From: Candidatus Saccharimonadota bacterium | Lineage (GTDB): Bacteria; Patescibacteriota; Saccharimonadia; Saccharimonadales; Saccharimonadaceae | Reading direction: 5' to 3' | DNA: 64,000 nt | Assembly: GCA_017513185.1 (NCBI GenBank) | Contig: JAFXGL010000014.1 | Span: 1-64,000 of the forward strand | Shown: positions 16,832 through 24,471 of the stretch, one piece after another | Layout of the letters: each line of letters begins with the position of its first letter | How positions within the stretch are numbered: position 1 is the first letter of the stretch | The notes under the pieces: model-generated | The model's input: the letters and a program-made list of their open reading frames with translations, nothing else | What the model was told of the DNA's origin: nothing | The model's database searches: none | Translations under genes and position numbers: made by a program

Positions 16832-16964
16832 CGGCAAGGCTTCCTTGCCGCCTGGGTCTTCACGGGACTAATTTATAACACATGCGATTATATTGGTTTA
16901 AGCACCGCGTGCGTTCGAACTTTCTTTGGTCCTCCTATGTTGATTATAATTATGAAGACTCAGG
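16832..16964. ncRNA. Intergenic structured element, possibly an RNA
   Basis: Perfect hairpin CGGCAAGG-ctt-CCTTGCCG (16832-16850), then a 12-bp long-range helix between 16851-16862 and 16953-16964 (one G-U). Inside this, TTATAA...ACAT pairs with ATGT...TTATAA in nested order, and GCAC-cgc-GTGC forms a tip hairpin. It fills the gap after the surface-protein gene. Strand and promoter are unclear, so transcription is not shown. Confidence 0.4.
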
Positions 16965-17065
16965 CGAGAGGGAAGTGGTAAGCTTTACTTTTTTAGAAAA
17001 GTGTGGTATAATGAGATATGGAGTCTGTGACGATTCCATATTTTATTGTTAAGGGGGAGTACCTT

Positions 17066-17254
17066 ATGGAAATCTTGGTGGGAGTTGTTGTAGCCGTTGC
17101 TGTGTTGTTTGGACTGAGTTGCCTGGTGGGAGATGACGGAAGAAGCTATGAAGAGTATAGGAGGGCGGAATATCGCAACGAGTACCTGTGGGAACAGAAA
17201 CAGAGACGAGACGACAACTACTTCCTTGATGCCATGGCGTTTCGGCGCCCGTAA
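17066..17254 (+). CDS. Small membrane protein, unknown
   Basis: A 62-residue protein: one N-terminal membrane helix (MEILVGVVVAVAVLFGLSCLVG) and a polar tail rich in Arg, Glu and Tyr. ATG at 17066 follows AAGGGGGAG. An in-frame ATG at 17018 lies only 5 nt after TATAAT (17007-17012), and would add 16 residues; both starts may be used. The stretch between them forms a hairpin (ATATGGA...TCCATAT). A rho-independent terminator follows the stop closely, so this is a single-gene unit. No function can be proposed. Confidence 0.55.
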   Translation: MEILVGVVVAVAVLFGLSCLVGDDGRSYEEYRRAEYRNEYLWEQKQRRDDNYFLDAMAFRRP

Positions 17255-17263
17255 CTTTTCTTC

Positions 17264-17290
17264 GGCCGGTTTTTACCGGCCTGTTTTTAT
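17264..17290 (+). terminator. Intrinsic terminator
   Basis: GGCCGG-tttttaccggcc hairpin (17264-17281) followed by TGTTTTTAT, closing the small membrane-protein gene. Confidence 0.75.
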
Positions 17291-17328
17291 TGCGCGAGTG
17301 AAGGTTTTTATGGTAAAATGAGGTTATT

Positions 17329-18504
17329 ATGGAAGAGGTGAAAAAGTCTAAAAAGAAAAATAAAAATGCCAAGGCGGAGAAGCCGGCAAAAGCAAAGAAG
17401 ATTGAAGTGGAGGAAGTAGAAGAAGAGGGGATAGAAGAAGAAAAAGTTGAAGAGGTCGAGGAAGAGGTTGAGAAGGTTGAGGAGCCGAAAGCGGAAGAGA
17501 AACAGCCCGAGAAGAAAGAAGAGAAGCCCGAGAAAAAAGAAAAGGAAGAAAAAGAGGAAAAGCCAAAGAAGAGTAAAAAAGGTTTGGTAATTTTCTTGGT
17601 GGCGCTGGTGATTTTGGTGGGTGGGGCGTTTGCAGCGAAGATGATTTTGACGAAAACTTCCGTCGCGACAGAGACAGTAAAACTGGCAGACGACGCACGT
17701 GGATTTTCTAATTATTTTAAAGAGTATTTGACGGATAGGGCGGAGGCGGAGCAGTTGTTTTCTTATAGTTTTAGGGAGCTGAAGAATGAAGAGATTTTGA
17801 ACAAGTTGACGGAGCTCAAAGATGGATTTTCTAAAGTGTCGCGGGGAGTGGCGGGGAACTATGGCAAGTCGGAGTATAAGGAGTTAGCAGAAGTGATGCG
17901 AGCGGACGCGGATGCGTATCTTTCTATGGTACGGGAGCTGAGAGCGATTATGACGGAAAATTATCCGGAAGAGGGGGATAGACAGTTGGCGTTTATGCGA
18001 AAGGTAGAGGAAGAATCGCAAAATCTCCGCAGTGCGGTATATCTTGCGCGGGCAGCGTTTACGGAGGACGTGAGCGGGTTTAGCTCGAAAGGCGTGTTGG
18101 CGTTTAATGGGAATGTGATGGTGGAAGTAGGTGGGGGAGTGGCAAATATCTTCTTGGGGGATTTTGGGAATAATGTAGTGGCGGTGTCGACGGACGATTT
18201 GGATGGGGTGGTGAAGGCGATTGACGCGAAAGAGCTGTATGGTTTTGTGAGTTCGCGAGTGGTGAAGATTGGTGAAAGTTTGCGAGGGGAACTGGAGAGT
18301 GGGTGGTTTAAGCGGGTGAAGGCAGATGTGGGGAATACGGAAGTGAAAGTGGAGAAGACAAAGATTAGTATGGTGATGAAAAATGTGTGGGGGATGGATG
18401 AAGAGCTGAAGGCGCAGGGAATTAAAGGGTTGATGGAGACGGAGAAGAAGGCGTTAGCGGAGCAGCTAGCAGAAGCGGTAAGTGGGCTGAAAGGCAAAAA
18501 GTAG
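17329..18504 (+). CDS. Membrane protein with long charged cytosolic tail, unknown
   Basis: A 391-residue protein. Residues 1-84 are almost only Lys, Glu, Val and Pro in alternating blocks, probably disordered or coiled coil. A single membrane helix (GLVIFLVALVILVGGAFAA) lies at about 85-103. The remaining 290 residues are exported, helical at first, with a later section (VMVEVGGGVANIFLGDFGNNVVAVS) that looks beta-rich. TGGTAAAAT ends 9 nt before the ATG. The stop is 5 nt before mutM, so the two are probably co-transcribed. No family was recognised. Confidence 0.6.
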   Translation: MEEVKKSKKKNKNAKAEKPAKAKKIEVEEVEEEGIEEEKVEEVEEEVEKVEEPKAEEKQPEKKEEKPEKKEKEEKEEKPKKSKKGLVIFLVALVILVGGAFAAKMILTKTSVATETVKLADDARGFSNYFKEYLTDRAEAEQLFSYSFRELKNEEILNKLTELKDGFSKVSRGVAGNYGKSEYKELAEVMRADADAYLSMVRELRAIMTENYPEEGDRQLAFMRKVEEESQNLRSAVYLARAAFTEDVSGFSSKGVLAFNGNVMVEVGGGVANIFLGDFGNNVVAVSTDDLDGVVKAIDAKELYGFVSSRVVKIGESLRGELESGWFKRVKADVGNTEVKVEKTKISMVMKNVWGMDEELKAQGIKGLMETEKKALAEQLAEAVSGLKGKK

Positions 18505-18509
18505 CCGCC

Positions 18510-19370
18510 ATGCCGGAGCTTCCGGAAGTTGAGACAATTCGGCGGGGGCTGGTGGGCTGTGTGGTGCGTGAGAAGGGCGGGAAGATTCTCAGCGTGAAGG
18601 TATTGGAGGAGAAGAGTTTTATCGGTGAGCCGTCGAGCGTGGTGGGGGCGTCAGTTGTAAAGATGCGAAGGCGGGGGAAGGCATTGATGTTTGACCTGGA
18701 CAACGGGAAGTCGTTGATTTGTCATCTACGGATGACGGGACAATTTATTTGGGTGGGGGAAGAGCGGTTTGCGGGCGGACATCCGAATGATAATTTTATT
18801 GCAGATTTGCCAAACAAGCAGACGCGGGTGATTTTGGAGTTTGAGAAGGGGAAACTGTTTTTTAACGATCAAAGGAAGTTTGGATTTATAAAGGTGGTGG
18901 AGACTGGTGAGGTAGAGAAGGATGCGTTTATTGCCAAGCTCGCGAAAGAGCCGTGGGAGATGGAGGGGAGAGAATTGTATGAGAAACTGCAGCGGCACAA
19001 TGGTGCACCGATAAAAAGCGTAATACTCGACCAGACTGTGATATGCGGGCTAGGGAATATTTATGCGGACGAGGCGCTGTTTTATGCGAAGATACATCCG
19101 CGAAGGAAGGCCGGGAGTCTTTCGCTGGCGGAGACTTCAAAATTAGTAGAGGGGGCGCGAGTGGTGATGGAGCGGAGCCTTGAGGCGGGCGGATCGACGA
19201 TACGGAACTATGTGAAAAGTGATGGCACGAAGGGGGATTATTTGGAACTATTTGCGGAGGTGTTTAACCGGCAGGGACAGAGTTGTCGGCGGTGTGGGGA
19301 GAAAATCGTAAAGACGAAAGTGGGTGGGAGAGGGACGCATTTTTGCCCAAAGTGCCAGAAAGAGTGTTAA
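18510..19370 (+). CDS. mutM: Formamidopyrimidine-DNA glycosylase
   Basis: Bifunctional base-excision enzyme that removes 8-oxoguanine and formamidopyrimidines and cleaves the abasic site; 286 residues. It starts PELPEVETIRRGL, where Pro2 is the nucleophile and Glu3 the second catalytic residue. The helix-two-turn-helix region contains DQTVICGLGNIYADEALF. The C-terminal zinc finger is CRRCGEKIVKTKVGGRGTHFCPKC with four cysteines, followed by the usual last residues. It lies between a membrane-protein gene and a tiny acidic gene in a rightward run. Confidence 0.95.
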   Translation: MPELPEVETIRRGLVGCVVREKGGKILSVKVLEEKSFIGEPSSVVGASVVKMRRRGKALMFDLDNGKSLICHLRMTGQFIWVGEERFAGGHPNDNFIADLPNKQTRVILEFEKGKLFFNDQRKFGFIKVVETGEVEKDAFIAKLAKEPWEMEGRELYEKLQRHNGAPIKSVILDQTVICGLGNIYADEALFYAKIHPRRKAGSLSLAETSKLVEGARVVMERSLEAGGSTIRNYVKSDGTKGDYLELFAEVFNRQGQSCRRCGEKIVKTKVGGRGTHFCPKCQKEC

Positions 19371-19391
19371 AATAAGGTAAAGGAGGAGTTT

Positions 19392-19481
19392 ATGGAAGAG
19401 GAAAAAGATTTAGAGATTTTGGAGAGCGAAGAAGAAGATAATCGCGGAGAGACGCAAGAAAAGGGAGATTGTGGGGATTAG
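19392..19481 (+). CDS. Tiny acidic protein, 29 residues
   Basis: ATG at 19392 follows one of the best ribosome binding sites in the window, AAAGGAGGAG. It encodes MEEEKDLEILESEEEDNRG and ten more residues, strongly acidic, ending at TAG 19479-19481. Its end overlaps the GTG start of the holA-like gene by 11 nt in another frame, which suggests translational coupling. It may be a real micro-protein or a leader cistron that sets the translation level of the next gene. Confidence 0.45.
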   Translation: MEEEKDLEILESEEEDNRGETQEKGDCGD

Positions 19482-20100
19482 GATTTTTACGGGGGAGGAC
19501 CGGGCTCGAACTCAGGCGGAGATTTTGCGTGCGCTCGGTGAGGGGTATGAGGTGTTTGAAGGGGAGAGTTTGACACCGAGTGATTTGCCTGGGATTTTTT
19601 TGGGTGCGACGCTGTTTAGCGCGGGGACGAGAAAGATTTTGGTAAAAGATTTGTCGGAGAGTAAGGAGGCGTTTGCAGAGTTTGCTGGGAAAATCGATGA
19701 ATGGTTGCGGACGGATGCGGAGGTGGTAATTTGGGAGAGCAAGCTAGATAAGAGACTGACGGCGGTGAAAGCTTTGGTGAAGGCGGGTGTGGAGGTGAAG
19801 GAGTTTAAGGCGCAAGAGCCGGTGGACATGAAGCAGGTGTTTGATATATATAATATAGCTTTGCGCGATGGGGTGAAGGCGGTGACGGAGCTGGCGAAAA
19901 TCGAGAGCAAGCAAGACCCGTATATGTTCTTTGGGTTGATGGTTTCTCAAGCTTTGAAGAAGCTGGAGTGGAAGCCGAATGGAGTGAAGGAGAAGAAGGT
20001 TTTGAAGGAGCTTTCTGTGGTGGATATGCAAATGAAATCCACGGGTGTAGACCCGTGGATGTTGGTGAAGAGCTTTCTCTTGAGAGTAAGTGCTATTTAG
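19471..20100 (+). CDS. holA: DNA polymerase III delta subunit-like protein
   Basis: Likely clamp-loader subunit that opens the sliding clamp. The 209-residue protein is short for HolA (about 330). Visible parts are an N-terminal fold beginning IRIFTGEDRARTQAEILRAL, then an acidic segment (TDAEVVIWESKLDKRLTAVKALVKAG) and a helical domain ending VDPWMLVKSFLLRVSA. The Walker A of clamp loaders is absent, as is normal for delta. Start is GTG at 19471 with AAAGGGAG close upstream, inside the preceding small gene. It ends head-on against rpsT with an 8-nt overlap. Confidence 0.65.
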   Translation: MGIRIFTGEDRARTQAEILRALGEGYEVFEGESLTPSDLPGIFLGATLFSAGTRKILVKDLSESKEAFAEFAGKIDEWLRTDAEVVIWESKLDKRLTAVKALVKAGVEVKEFKAQEPVDMKQVFDIYNIALRDGVKAVTELAKIESKQDPYMFFGLMVSQALKKLEWKPNGVKEKKVLKELSVVDMQMKSTGVDPWMLVKSFLLRVSAI

Positions 20101-20401
20101 CAGCTTTTTCTACTTTTTTGACGGTTTTCTTGGCGGTTTTGACGGCCTTTTTCTCGGCTTTGTTTAACTCTTTAGCGAGTTTAGCGACGCGAGATTTGCG
20201 GCGAGAAGCGGTGTTTTTCTTGAGTAAGCCTTTTTTGACGGCTTTGTCGTATTCGCTCTGGATTTTTTTCATGTTCTCGGCAGTAGGGTTAGCCTTGAAA
20301 TTTTTAAGGGCGGCCTTGATGGCCTTTTTGATTTCTTGGTTTTTGGCAGTGCGCTTGGTGGTCTGTCTTGCAGCTTTTTTAGCGGATTTGATGATTGGCA
20401 T
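20093..20401 (-). CDS. rpsT: 30S ribosomal protein S20
   Basis: Primary 16S rRNA-binding protein of the small subunit. The 102-residue, very basic helical protein starts MPIIKSAKKAARQTTKRTAKNQ, close to the S20 consensus (xNIKSAxKRxxxxxxxxxxN). The C-terminus is lysine/alanine-rich and somewhat longer than in E. coli (87). It is transcribed alone leftward, with TATAAT on the reverse strand near 20440-20446. Its 3' end overlaps the holA-like gene by 8 nt. Confidence 0.92.
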   Translation of the reverse strand: MPIIKSAKKAARQTTKRTAKNQEIKKAIKAALKNFKANPTAENMKKIQSEYDKAVKKGLLKKNTASRRKSRVAKLAKELNKAEKKAVKTAKKTVKKVEKAAK

Positions 20402-20521
20402 TTAGAATTCCTAATTAGTTTAATTAAAGATTTTGGATTATTATATCTTATTTATAGAGATTTTGCAAGGTTGTTTTAAAAAGACGCTTATGATAAACTA
20501 GATTTGGAAGATTATATTTTT

Positions 20522-22552
20522 ATGGATGAACAACCAAAACCAAATCTAAAACGAGCCAATGAGGGTTCGATGAGCAAGAATATCAAGCCAGACACGGTGA
20601 TGGATAAGGTTTTGGCGAAGATTAAAGAGGCGGATAGTGTCTTGGTGGCACTCTCGAACGACCCGAGCGTGGACGAGATTGCGGCGGCGATGGGTTTGTC
20701 GATGGCGCTGGATAGTGCCGGTAAGCATGTGACGGCGATTTATTCGGGGAAGACGCCGAATGTGCTAGAATTTTTGAAGCCGGAGGAGAGGTTCGAGACG
20801 GGGACGGAGAGTTTGCAGGATTTTGTGATTGCCCTAAATAAGGACAAGGCGGACCACCTGCGTTATAAGATTGACGGTGACTTTGTGAAAGTGTATGTAA
20901 CGCCATATAAGACGACGATATCGGGGGATGATATCGAATTTTCTCGCGGGGATTATAATGTGGACTTGGTGATTTCTTTGAATGTGCCGGCGGCGACAGA
21001 GTTGGATGCGGCGCTCAAGGAGCATGGGCGGATTATGCATGACGCGACGTCGATAAATATCACGAACGGTGCGGCAGGGAAGTTTGGTGATGTGGAATGG
21101 GTGGACCCGAATGCTAGCTCGATTTCTGAAATGGTAGCAAAGCTGGCGTTTGAGCTAGAAGATAAGATGGATGCGGCTACGGCGACAGCGCTACTTACTG
21201 GTCTGGTGGCGGCGACGGATAGATTTTCTAATCCGGCGACTACACCGGAGGCGATGGTGCTGGCGGCGAAGTTGATGGGGGCGGGGGCGGACCAGCAGTT
21301 GGTGGTACAGAATGTGCAAGGTGAAGTGGTGTTTAACGAGAGAGCTGCGACGGCGGGGGTTGAGGCGGGGGAAGCGAAGGATGCAACGAGCCTAGATATT
21401 AATCATGGCGAAGAGGCTCCGGAGGAAGCTTCGGCGGAAATGCCTGCAGAGGCAGAGCCTGAGGCTGTGGTGGCTGAAGACGGGGGCGAGGAAGTTAAAG
21501 AGCAAGAGTCAGAGGCGCCGGCAGAGCCGGCGGGAACGGAAGAAGATTCGGTGAAGGCGGCGATGGCTTCGGCGCTGAATCCGGCAGGGGTGCCGCAAGC
21601 GCCGGCGAATAATGGTACAGTGGCTGGGGTGGATGTGGCCGTGGTGCCGGATAATGCCGATGGTTATGCGGGGCAGACTGTGGCGGATCAGATTTTGAAC
21701 AATATGGAGAAGGGGGAGTCAAATGTGGGGGCGGCAGATTATGGCAAGATGATAGATGAGGCCTTAAATGAGCCGTTGCCGGGGGAAGGCGGAATTCAAG
21801 TGGGGCAGGATGGTCCTGGTGGCCCGCAAGTAGATACGCAAGACGTAGAAAAGGCAGATGTGCCAGAGGGGAACCCGATGGCGGGGATGCCGGGAGCTGA
21901 TGCACAGTCGGCGCTAGGAGCGCAGATGATGGCTGGGGCGGGGCAGATGGGTCAAGGGCCGATGCAGCAACAGCCGGCAGAGCAGGGAATGACCGAGGAG
22001 GAGGCTTTGAATCTGATTAAGCAAGGGCAGGCAGAGGCGAATGCCGCACTTCCGGGGATGCCTGAGAGTGGGGAGTTACCGAAGATTATCCCGACGGGCG
22101 GTGGCTTTGGTTATGAGTCGCCAGTGGGAGCGAATCCAGCTGCAGAGGCGGCGCCGAGCGTGGGGATGGAAGCGGCGGAGCCGAGCCCGATGGGGATGGA
22201 GCAGAATCCAATGGGTATGGGAGCCAATCCGATGGGCATGGGGAGTAATCCGATGCCGATGCCTGGTCAAGAGATAGCGCCGCCACCGATGGCGCCAATG
22301 CCGGATTTTGGGGCGATGCCACCGGCGATGCCTGATATGTCAGCACCAGCTATGCCGGCCGTGCCGGTTGAGAATACGATACCGGCGCCGGTAGCGACAG
22401 GGCCGGTGGGGATGCCGGATGTGACGGTGCAGCCGGATATGAATGCGCAGATAGCGGAGATGGGGTTGCCGCAGGTGCAGGAGGCGCCAGCTACTGCGCC
22501 GGAAGCGCCAGCGGATCCCAGTGCATTTAAAATCCCTGGAATACATACATAA
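20522..22552 (+). CDS. NrnA/DHH-fold protein with degenerate active site and Met/Pro/Gly-rich tail
   Basis: A 676-residue protein. Residues about 20-270 follow the NrnA/DHH phosphoesterase pattern: VALSNDPSVDEIAAAMGLSMAL replaces the usual HxxPDxDxxGS segment, FGDVEWVDPNASSISEMV is conserved, and LLTGLVAATDRFSNPATTPEAMVLAAKLMGAGAD is typical. The DHH triad itself is lost (HDATSIN), so catalysis is doubtful. The rest is low complexity: acidic, then repeats such as NPMGMGANPMGMG and proline-rich stretches. A TTG at 20504 is in frame, but ATG at 20522 is preferred. It may be a binding or scaffold protein. Confidence 0.65.
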   Translation: MDEQPKPNLKRANEGSMSKNIKPDTVMDKVLAKIKEADSVLVALSNDPSVDEIAAAMGLSMALDSAGKHVTAIYSGKTPNVLEFLKPEERFETGTESLQDFVIALNKDKADHLRYKIDGDFVKVYVTPYKTTISGDDIEFSRGDYNVDLVISLNVPAATELDAALKEHGRIMHDATSINITNGAAGKFGDVEWVDPNASSISEMVAKLAFELEDKMDAATATALLTGLVAATDRFSNPATTPEAMVLAAKLMGAGADQQLVVQNVQGEVVFNERAATAGVEAGEAKDATSLDINHGEEAPEEASAEMPAEAEPEAVVAEDGGEEVKEQESEAPAEPAGTEEDSVKAAMASALNPAGVPQAPANNGTVAGVDVAVVPDNADGYAGQTVADQILNNMEKGESNVGAADYGKMIDEALNEPLPGEGGIQVGQDGPGGPQVDTQDVEKADVPEGNPMAGMPGADAQSALGAQMMAGAGQMGQGPMQQQPAEQGMTEEEALNLIKQGQAEANAALPGMPESGELPKIIPTGGGFGYESPVGANPAAEAAPSVGMEAAEPSPMGMEQNPMGMGANPMGMGSNPMPMPGQEIAPPPMAPMPDFGAMPPAMPDMSAPAMPAVPVENTIPAPVATGPVGMPDVTVQPDMNAQIAEMGLPQVQEAPATAPEAPADPSAFKIPGIHT

Positions 22553-22561
22553 TAGATAATA

Positions 22562-22576
22562 TGGTAAAATAATCTC
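22562..22576 (+). promoter_or_regulatory. Leaderless-type promoter of truB
   Basis: TGGTAAAAT (22562-22570), then AATCTC and the ATG at 22577. Confidence 0.6.
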
Positions 22577-23236
22577 ATGGAAAATGAGATTATTTTGATT
22601 GATAAGCCGGAAGGAATTACTTCGTTTGGGGTGGTAGCGAGAGTGCGGAGAGTGCTGTCAGAGAAAGCAGGGAAGAAGGTGAAAGTGGGGCATACTGGGA
22701 CGCTGGACCCGTTTGCGACGGGGCTTTTGATATTGTTAGCTGGCAAGGCAACGAAGCGTTCAAATGAATTTTTGAAGCTGGACAAAGAGTATGTAGCGGA
22801 GATTAGGCTGGGCGAAACGTCGACAACAGGGGACCCGGAGGGCGAAATACAAAAAAGTTGTTCAGGCGAGGCGCCGGATTTTGAAGAAGTTAAAAAAGTT
22901 GTTCAAAGTTTTGTGGGGGAGATTTGGCAAAAAGTGCCGGCATTTTCTGCCGTGAAAGTTGAGGGTAGACGGGCGTATGAGATGGCGAGAAAGGGACTTC
23001 CGGTGGAGACACCGACGCGAAAAGTGAATATATATAATATAGAGATTTTGGAGTATCGGTGGCCAGTGCTGAAGATACGGACAGAGGTATCGAGTGGGAC
23101 GTATATAAGAACTTTGGGAGAAGATATTGGCAAGAAGCTGGGGACAGGGGCGTACTTGACGGCATTAAGACGAACGAGAATAGATAAATATACTGTTGAT
23201 GAGGGGATATCTCTTGAAGAATTTATGAAAAACTGA
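22577..23236 (+). CDS. truB: tRNA pseudouridine-55 synthase
   Basis: Isomerises U55 in the T loop of tRNAs; 219 residues. The catalytic loop is GHTGTLDPFATGLLILLAGKATK near residues 38-60, with the catalytic Asp in TLDP. Other conserved parts are IDKPEGITSFGVV at the N-terminus, VPAFSAVKVEGRRAYEMARKG, and SSGTYIRTLGEDIG. It stops after the catalytic core and lacks the C-terminal PUA domain of longer TruB proteins. rpsO follows 13 nt later but has its own -10 site, as often seen in truB-rpsO neighbours. Confidence 0.93.
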   Translation: MENEIILIDKPEGITSFGVVARVRRVLSEKAGKKVKVGHTGTLDPFATGLLILLAGKATKRSNEFLKLDKEYVAEIRLGETSTTGDPEGEIQKSCSGEAPDFEEVKKVVQSFVGEIWQKVPAFSAVKVEGRRAYEMARKGLPVETPTRKVNIYNIEILEYRWPVLKIRTEVSSGTYIRTLGEDIGKKLGTGAYLTALRRTRIDKYTVDEGISLEEFMKN

Positions 23237-23249
23237 TATAATTGCTGGC
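23234..23249 (+). promoter_or_regulatory. Leaderless-type promoter of rpsO
   Basis: TGATATAAT (23234-23242) overlaps the truB stop codon and is 7 nt from the rpsO ATG at 23250. Confidence 0.6.
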
Positions 23250-23516
23250 ATGATTAGCAAAGATAAGAAAGCAGAGGCTATCAAGAAGCTCGCGCGTAGC
23301 GAAAAAGACGTGGGTTCTCCTGAGGTGCAAGTTGCTATCCTGACCGAGAGGATTAAGGAAGTGACGGAGCATGTGAAGGCGAATAAGCACGATTTTATGG
23401 CACGACGCGGACTCATGCAAATGGTAGGTAAGCGCAAAAAGTTGCTTAAATACCTTGAAAAGACAGACTTTAACCTTTATAAGGAGACTGTCTCGAAGCT
23501 GGGTCTTCGTAAATAA
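23250..23516 (+). CDS. rpsO: 30S ribosomal protein S15
   Basis: Binds 16S rRNA early in 30S assembly. The 88-residue protein matches S15 across its length: SPEVQVAILTERIKEVTEHVKANKHDFMARRGLMQMVGKRKKLLKYLEKTD, ending SKLGLRK. Length is the same as in E. coli (89). It is followed by an intrinsic terminator at 23578-23607. No long 5' leader exists if the -10 at 23237-23242 is used, so the classical S15 autoregulatory leader is probably missing. Confidence 0.95.
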   Translation: MISKDKKAEAIKKLARSEKDVGSPEVQVAILTERIKEVTEHVKANKHDFMARRGLMQMVGKRKKLLKYLEKTDFNLYKETVSKLGLRK

Positions 23517-23577
23517 CCTCTCAAATACAACTTTCTCCTTGGTTTATTCGGAAAGATTAGGCTCAGGAAAAAGCGAA

Positions 23578-23607
23578 ATCCCCCGTGTGAATACGGGGGA
23601 TTTTTGT
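23578..23607 (+). terminator. Intrinsic terminator of rpsO
   Basis: AATCCCCCGT-gtgaat-ACGGGGGATT hairpin followed by TTTTTG. It also lies just past the end of the leftward gene at 23617. Confidence 0.8.
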
Positions 23608-23616
23608 AGGAGGGAA

Positions 23617-24228
23617 TTAAAGTGTTGCCTTGATGGGTGTGGCCTTTTTGGCGGTCTTATTTCGCGGTTTTGCCGTTTTGGCGTGTTCGGGGTGTTCCGC
23701 GAGGTAAGCCTGGCGACGTTCTTCCTTAGTGGGGTGTTTTTCCTCTTCGGTTTCGAGTTTACGGAGACCGATAGAGAGAAGGAAGCTGTGAATGCTTTCC
23801 TTGTTGCCTTCTTCGAGGAAGAGACTGAGACCGTTGTCGGCTTCGACCCAAGCGTCCAGGATTTCTTGGAGGTCGGCGAGGAGTCGGGGCTGAACGGCCT
23901 TGAATTCGCTCGCCAGGAGCTTGCGGTCGACATCTTTTTGACGACGCTCACCTGGGCAGTAGGACAAGATGTAGGTGCGGCGGATTTTATCTTTGCCAAC
24001 TTTTTTGTCTGTCCAGGTGCCAGAGGTGGCGACGATGTGGATGTCGTGTTCTTTGCGGATGCGGTCGCGCAGGGGGCGGAAGATTTCTATAATAGGGTCA
24101 ATAACAGAGGCGTCCTTGTCGTGGTGCTTCCATTCGACGATGAACTTTAGAGGTTCGGCGGCGTCGATGATGACGTGGGGACGGTCGAGTTTCTCGGCGT
24201 TTAACATAGATTCCGGGGTGAATGGCAT
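23617..24228 (-). CDS. Conserved-looking hypothetical protein
   Basis: A 203-residue soluble protein of unknown function. The N-terminal half alternates predicted strands and helices (HVIIDAAEPLKFIVEWKHHDKD, DIHIVATSGTWTDKKVG, RRTYILSYCPGERR); the next part is helical (LLADLQEILDAWVEADNGL); the tail after about residue 160 is Lys/Ala/Thr-rich, like small nucleic-acid-binding tails. ATG follows AAGGAGGG. The promoter is TGTGGTATAAT on the reverse strand near 24285-24295, giving a short leader with a small hairpin. No catalytic motif was recognised. Confidence 0.6.
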   Translation of the reverse strand: MPFTPESMLNAEKLDRPHVIIDAAEPLKFIVEWKHHDKDASVIDPIIEIFRPLRDRIRKEHDIHIVATSGTWTDKKVGKDKIRRTYILSYCPGERRQKDVDRKLLASEFKAVQPRLLADLQEILDAWVEADNGLSLFLEEGNKESIHSFLLSIGLRKLETEEEKHPTKEERRQAYLAEHPEHAKTAKPRNKTAKKATPIKATL

Positions 24229-24304
24229 GGTAAATGCCCTCCTTGTGAATGTACTCTATCTTAGAAAGATAGGCATATGTTTTTATTATACCACATATGC
24301 TTAA

Positions 24305-24364
24305 AAAAGTCAATATTTTGGCGAACTCCTGCTTCCTTGGATTTCATCCAAAATATTAACTTTT
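24305..24364. repeat. Hairpin element C (short form)
   Basis: AAAAGT and AATATTTTGG (24305-24321) pair with CCAAAATATT and ACTTTT (24348-24364). The 26-nt interior (GCGAACTCCTGCTTCCTTGG onward) matches the two ends of element B at 39139-39254 with the centre deleted. It separates two divergent units. Confidence 0.65.
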
Positions 24365-24365
24365 G

Positions 24366-24374
24366 TGGTATACT
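24366..24374 (+). promoter_or_regulatory. Promoter of pnp
   Basis: TGGTATACT (extended -10). It overlaps the right arm region of hairpin element C and yields a leader of about 90 nt. Confidence 0.55.
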
Positions 24375-24403
24375 GAGGGTAGTAAATTAATACGGGAAAA
24401 CGG

Positions 24404-24442
24404 CAGAGAGGGATGGCGAAAGTGTTTCGCGGTCGGTCTCTG
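24404..24442 (+). promoter_or_regulatory. Stem-loop in the pnp leader
   Basis: CAGAGA (24404-24409) pairs with TCTCTG (24437-24442); within it GCGAAA-gtg-TTTCGC forms a second stem. In E. coli a leader stem is the RNase III/PNPase autocontrol site; a similar role here is inference. Confidence 0.5.
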
Positions 24443-24471
24443 ATGTTTTCTCGAGAAAGGAAGATCCTTAA

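Noticed and set aside
21100..22550. Possible frameshift or fusion in the DHH protein because of its odd tail
   Set aside because: The reading frame stays open with consistent codon use and repeat pattern to the stop, so the tail appears genuine.
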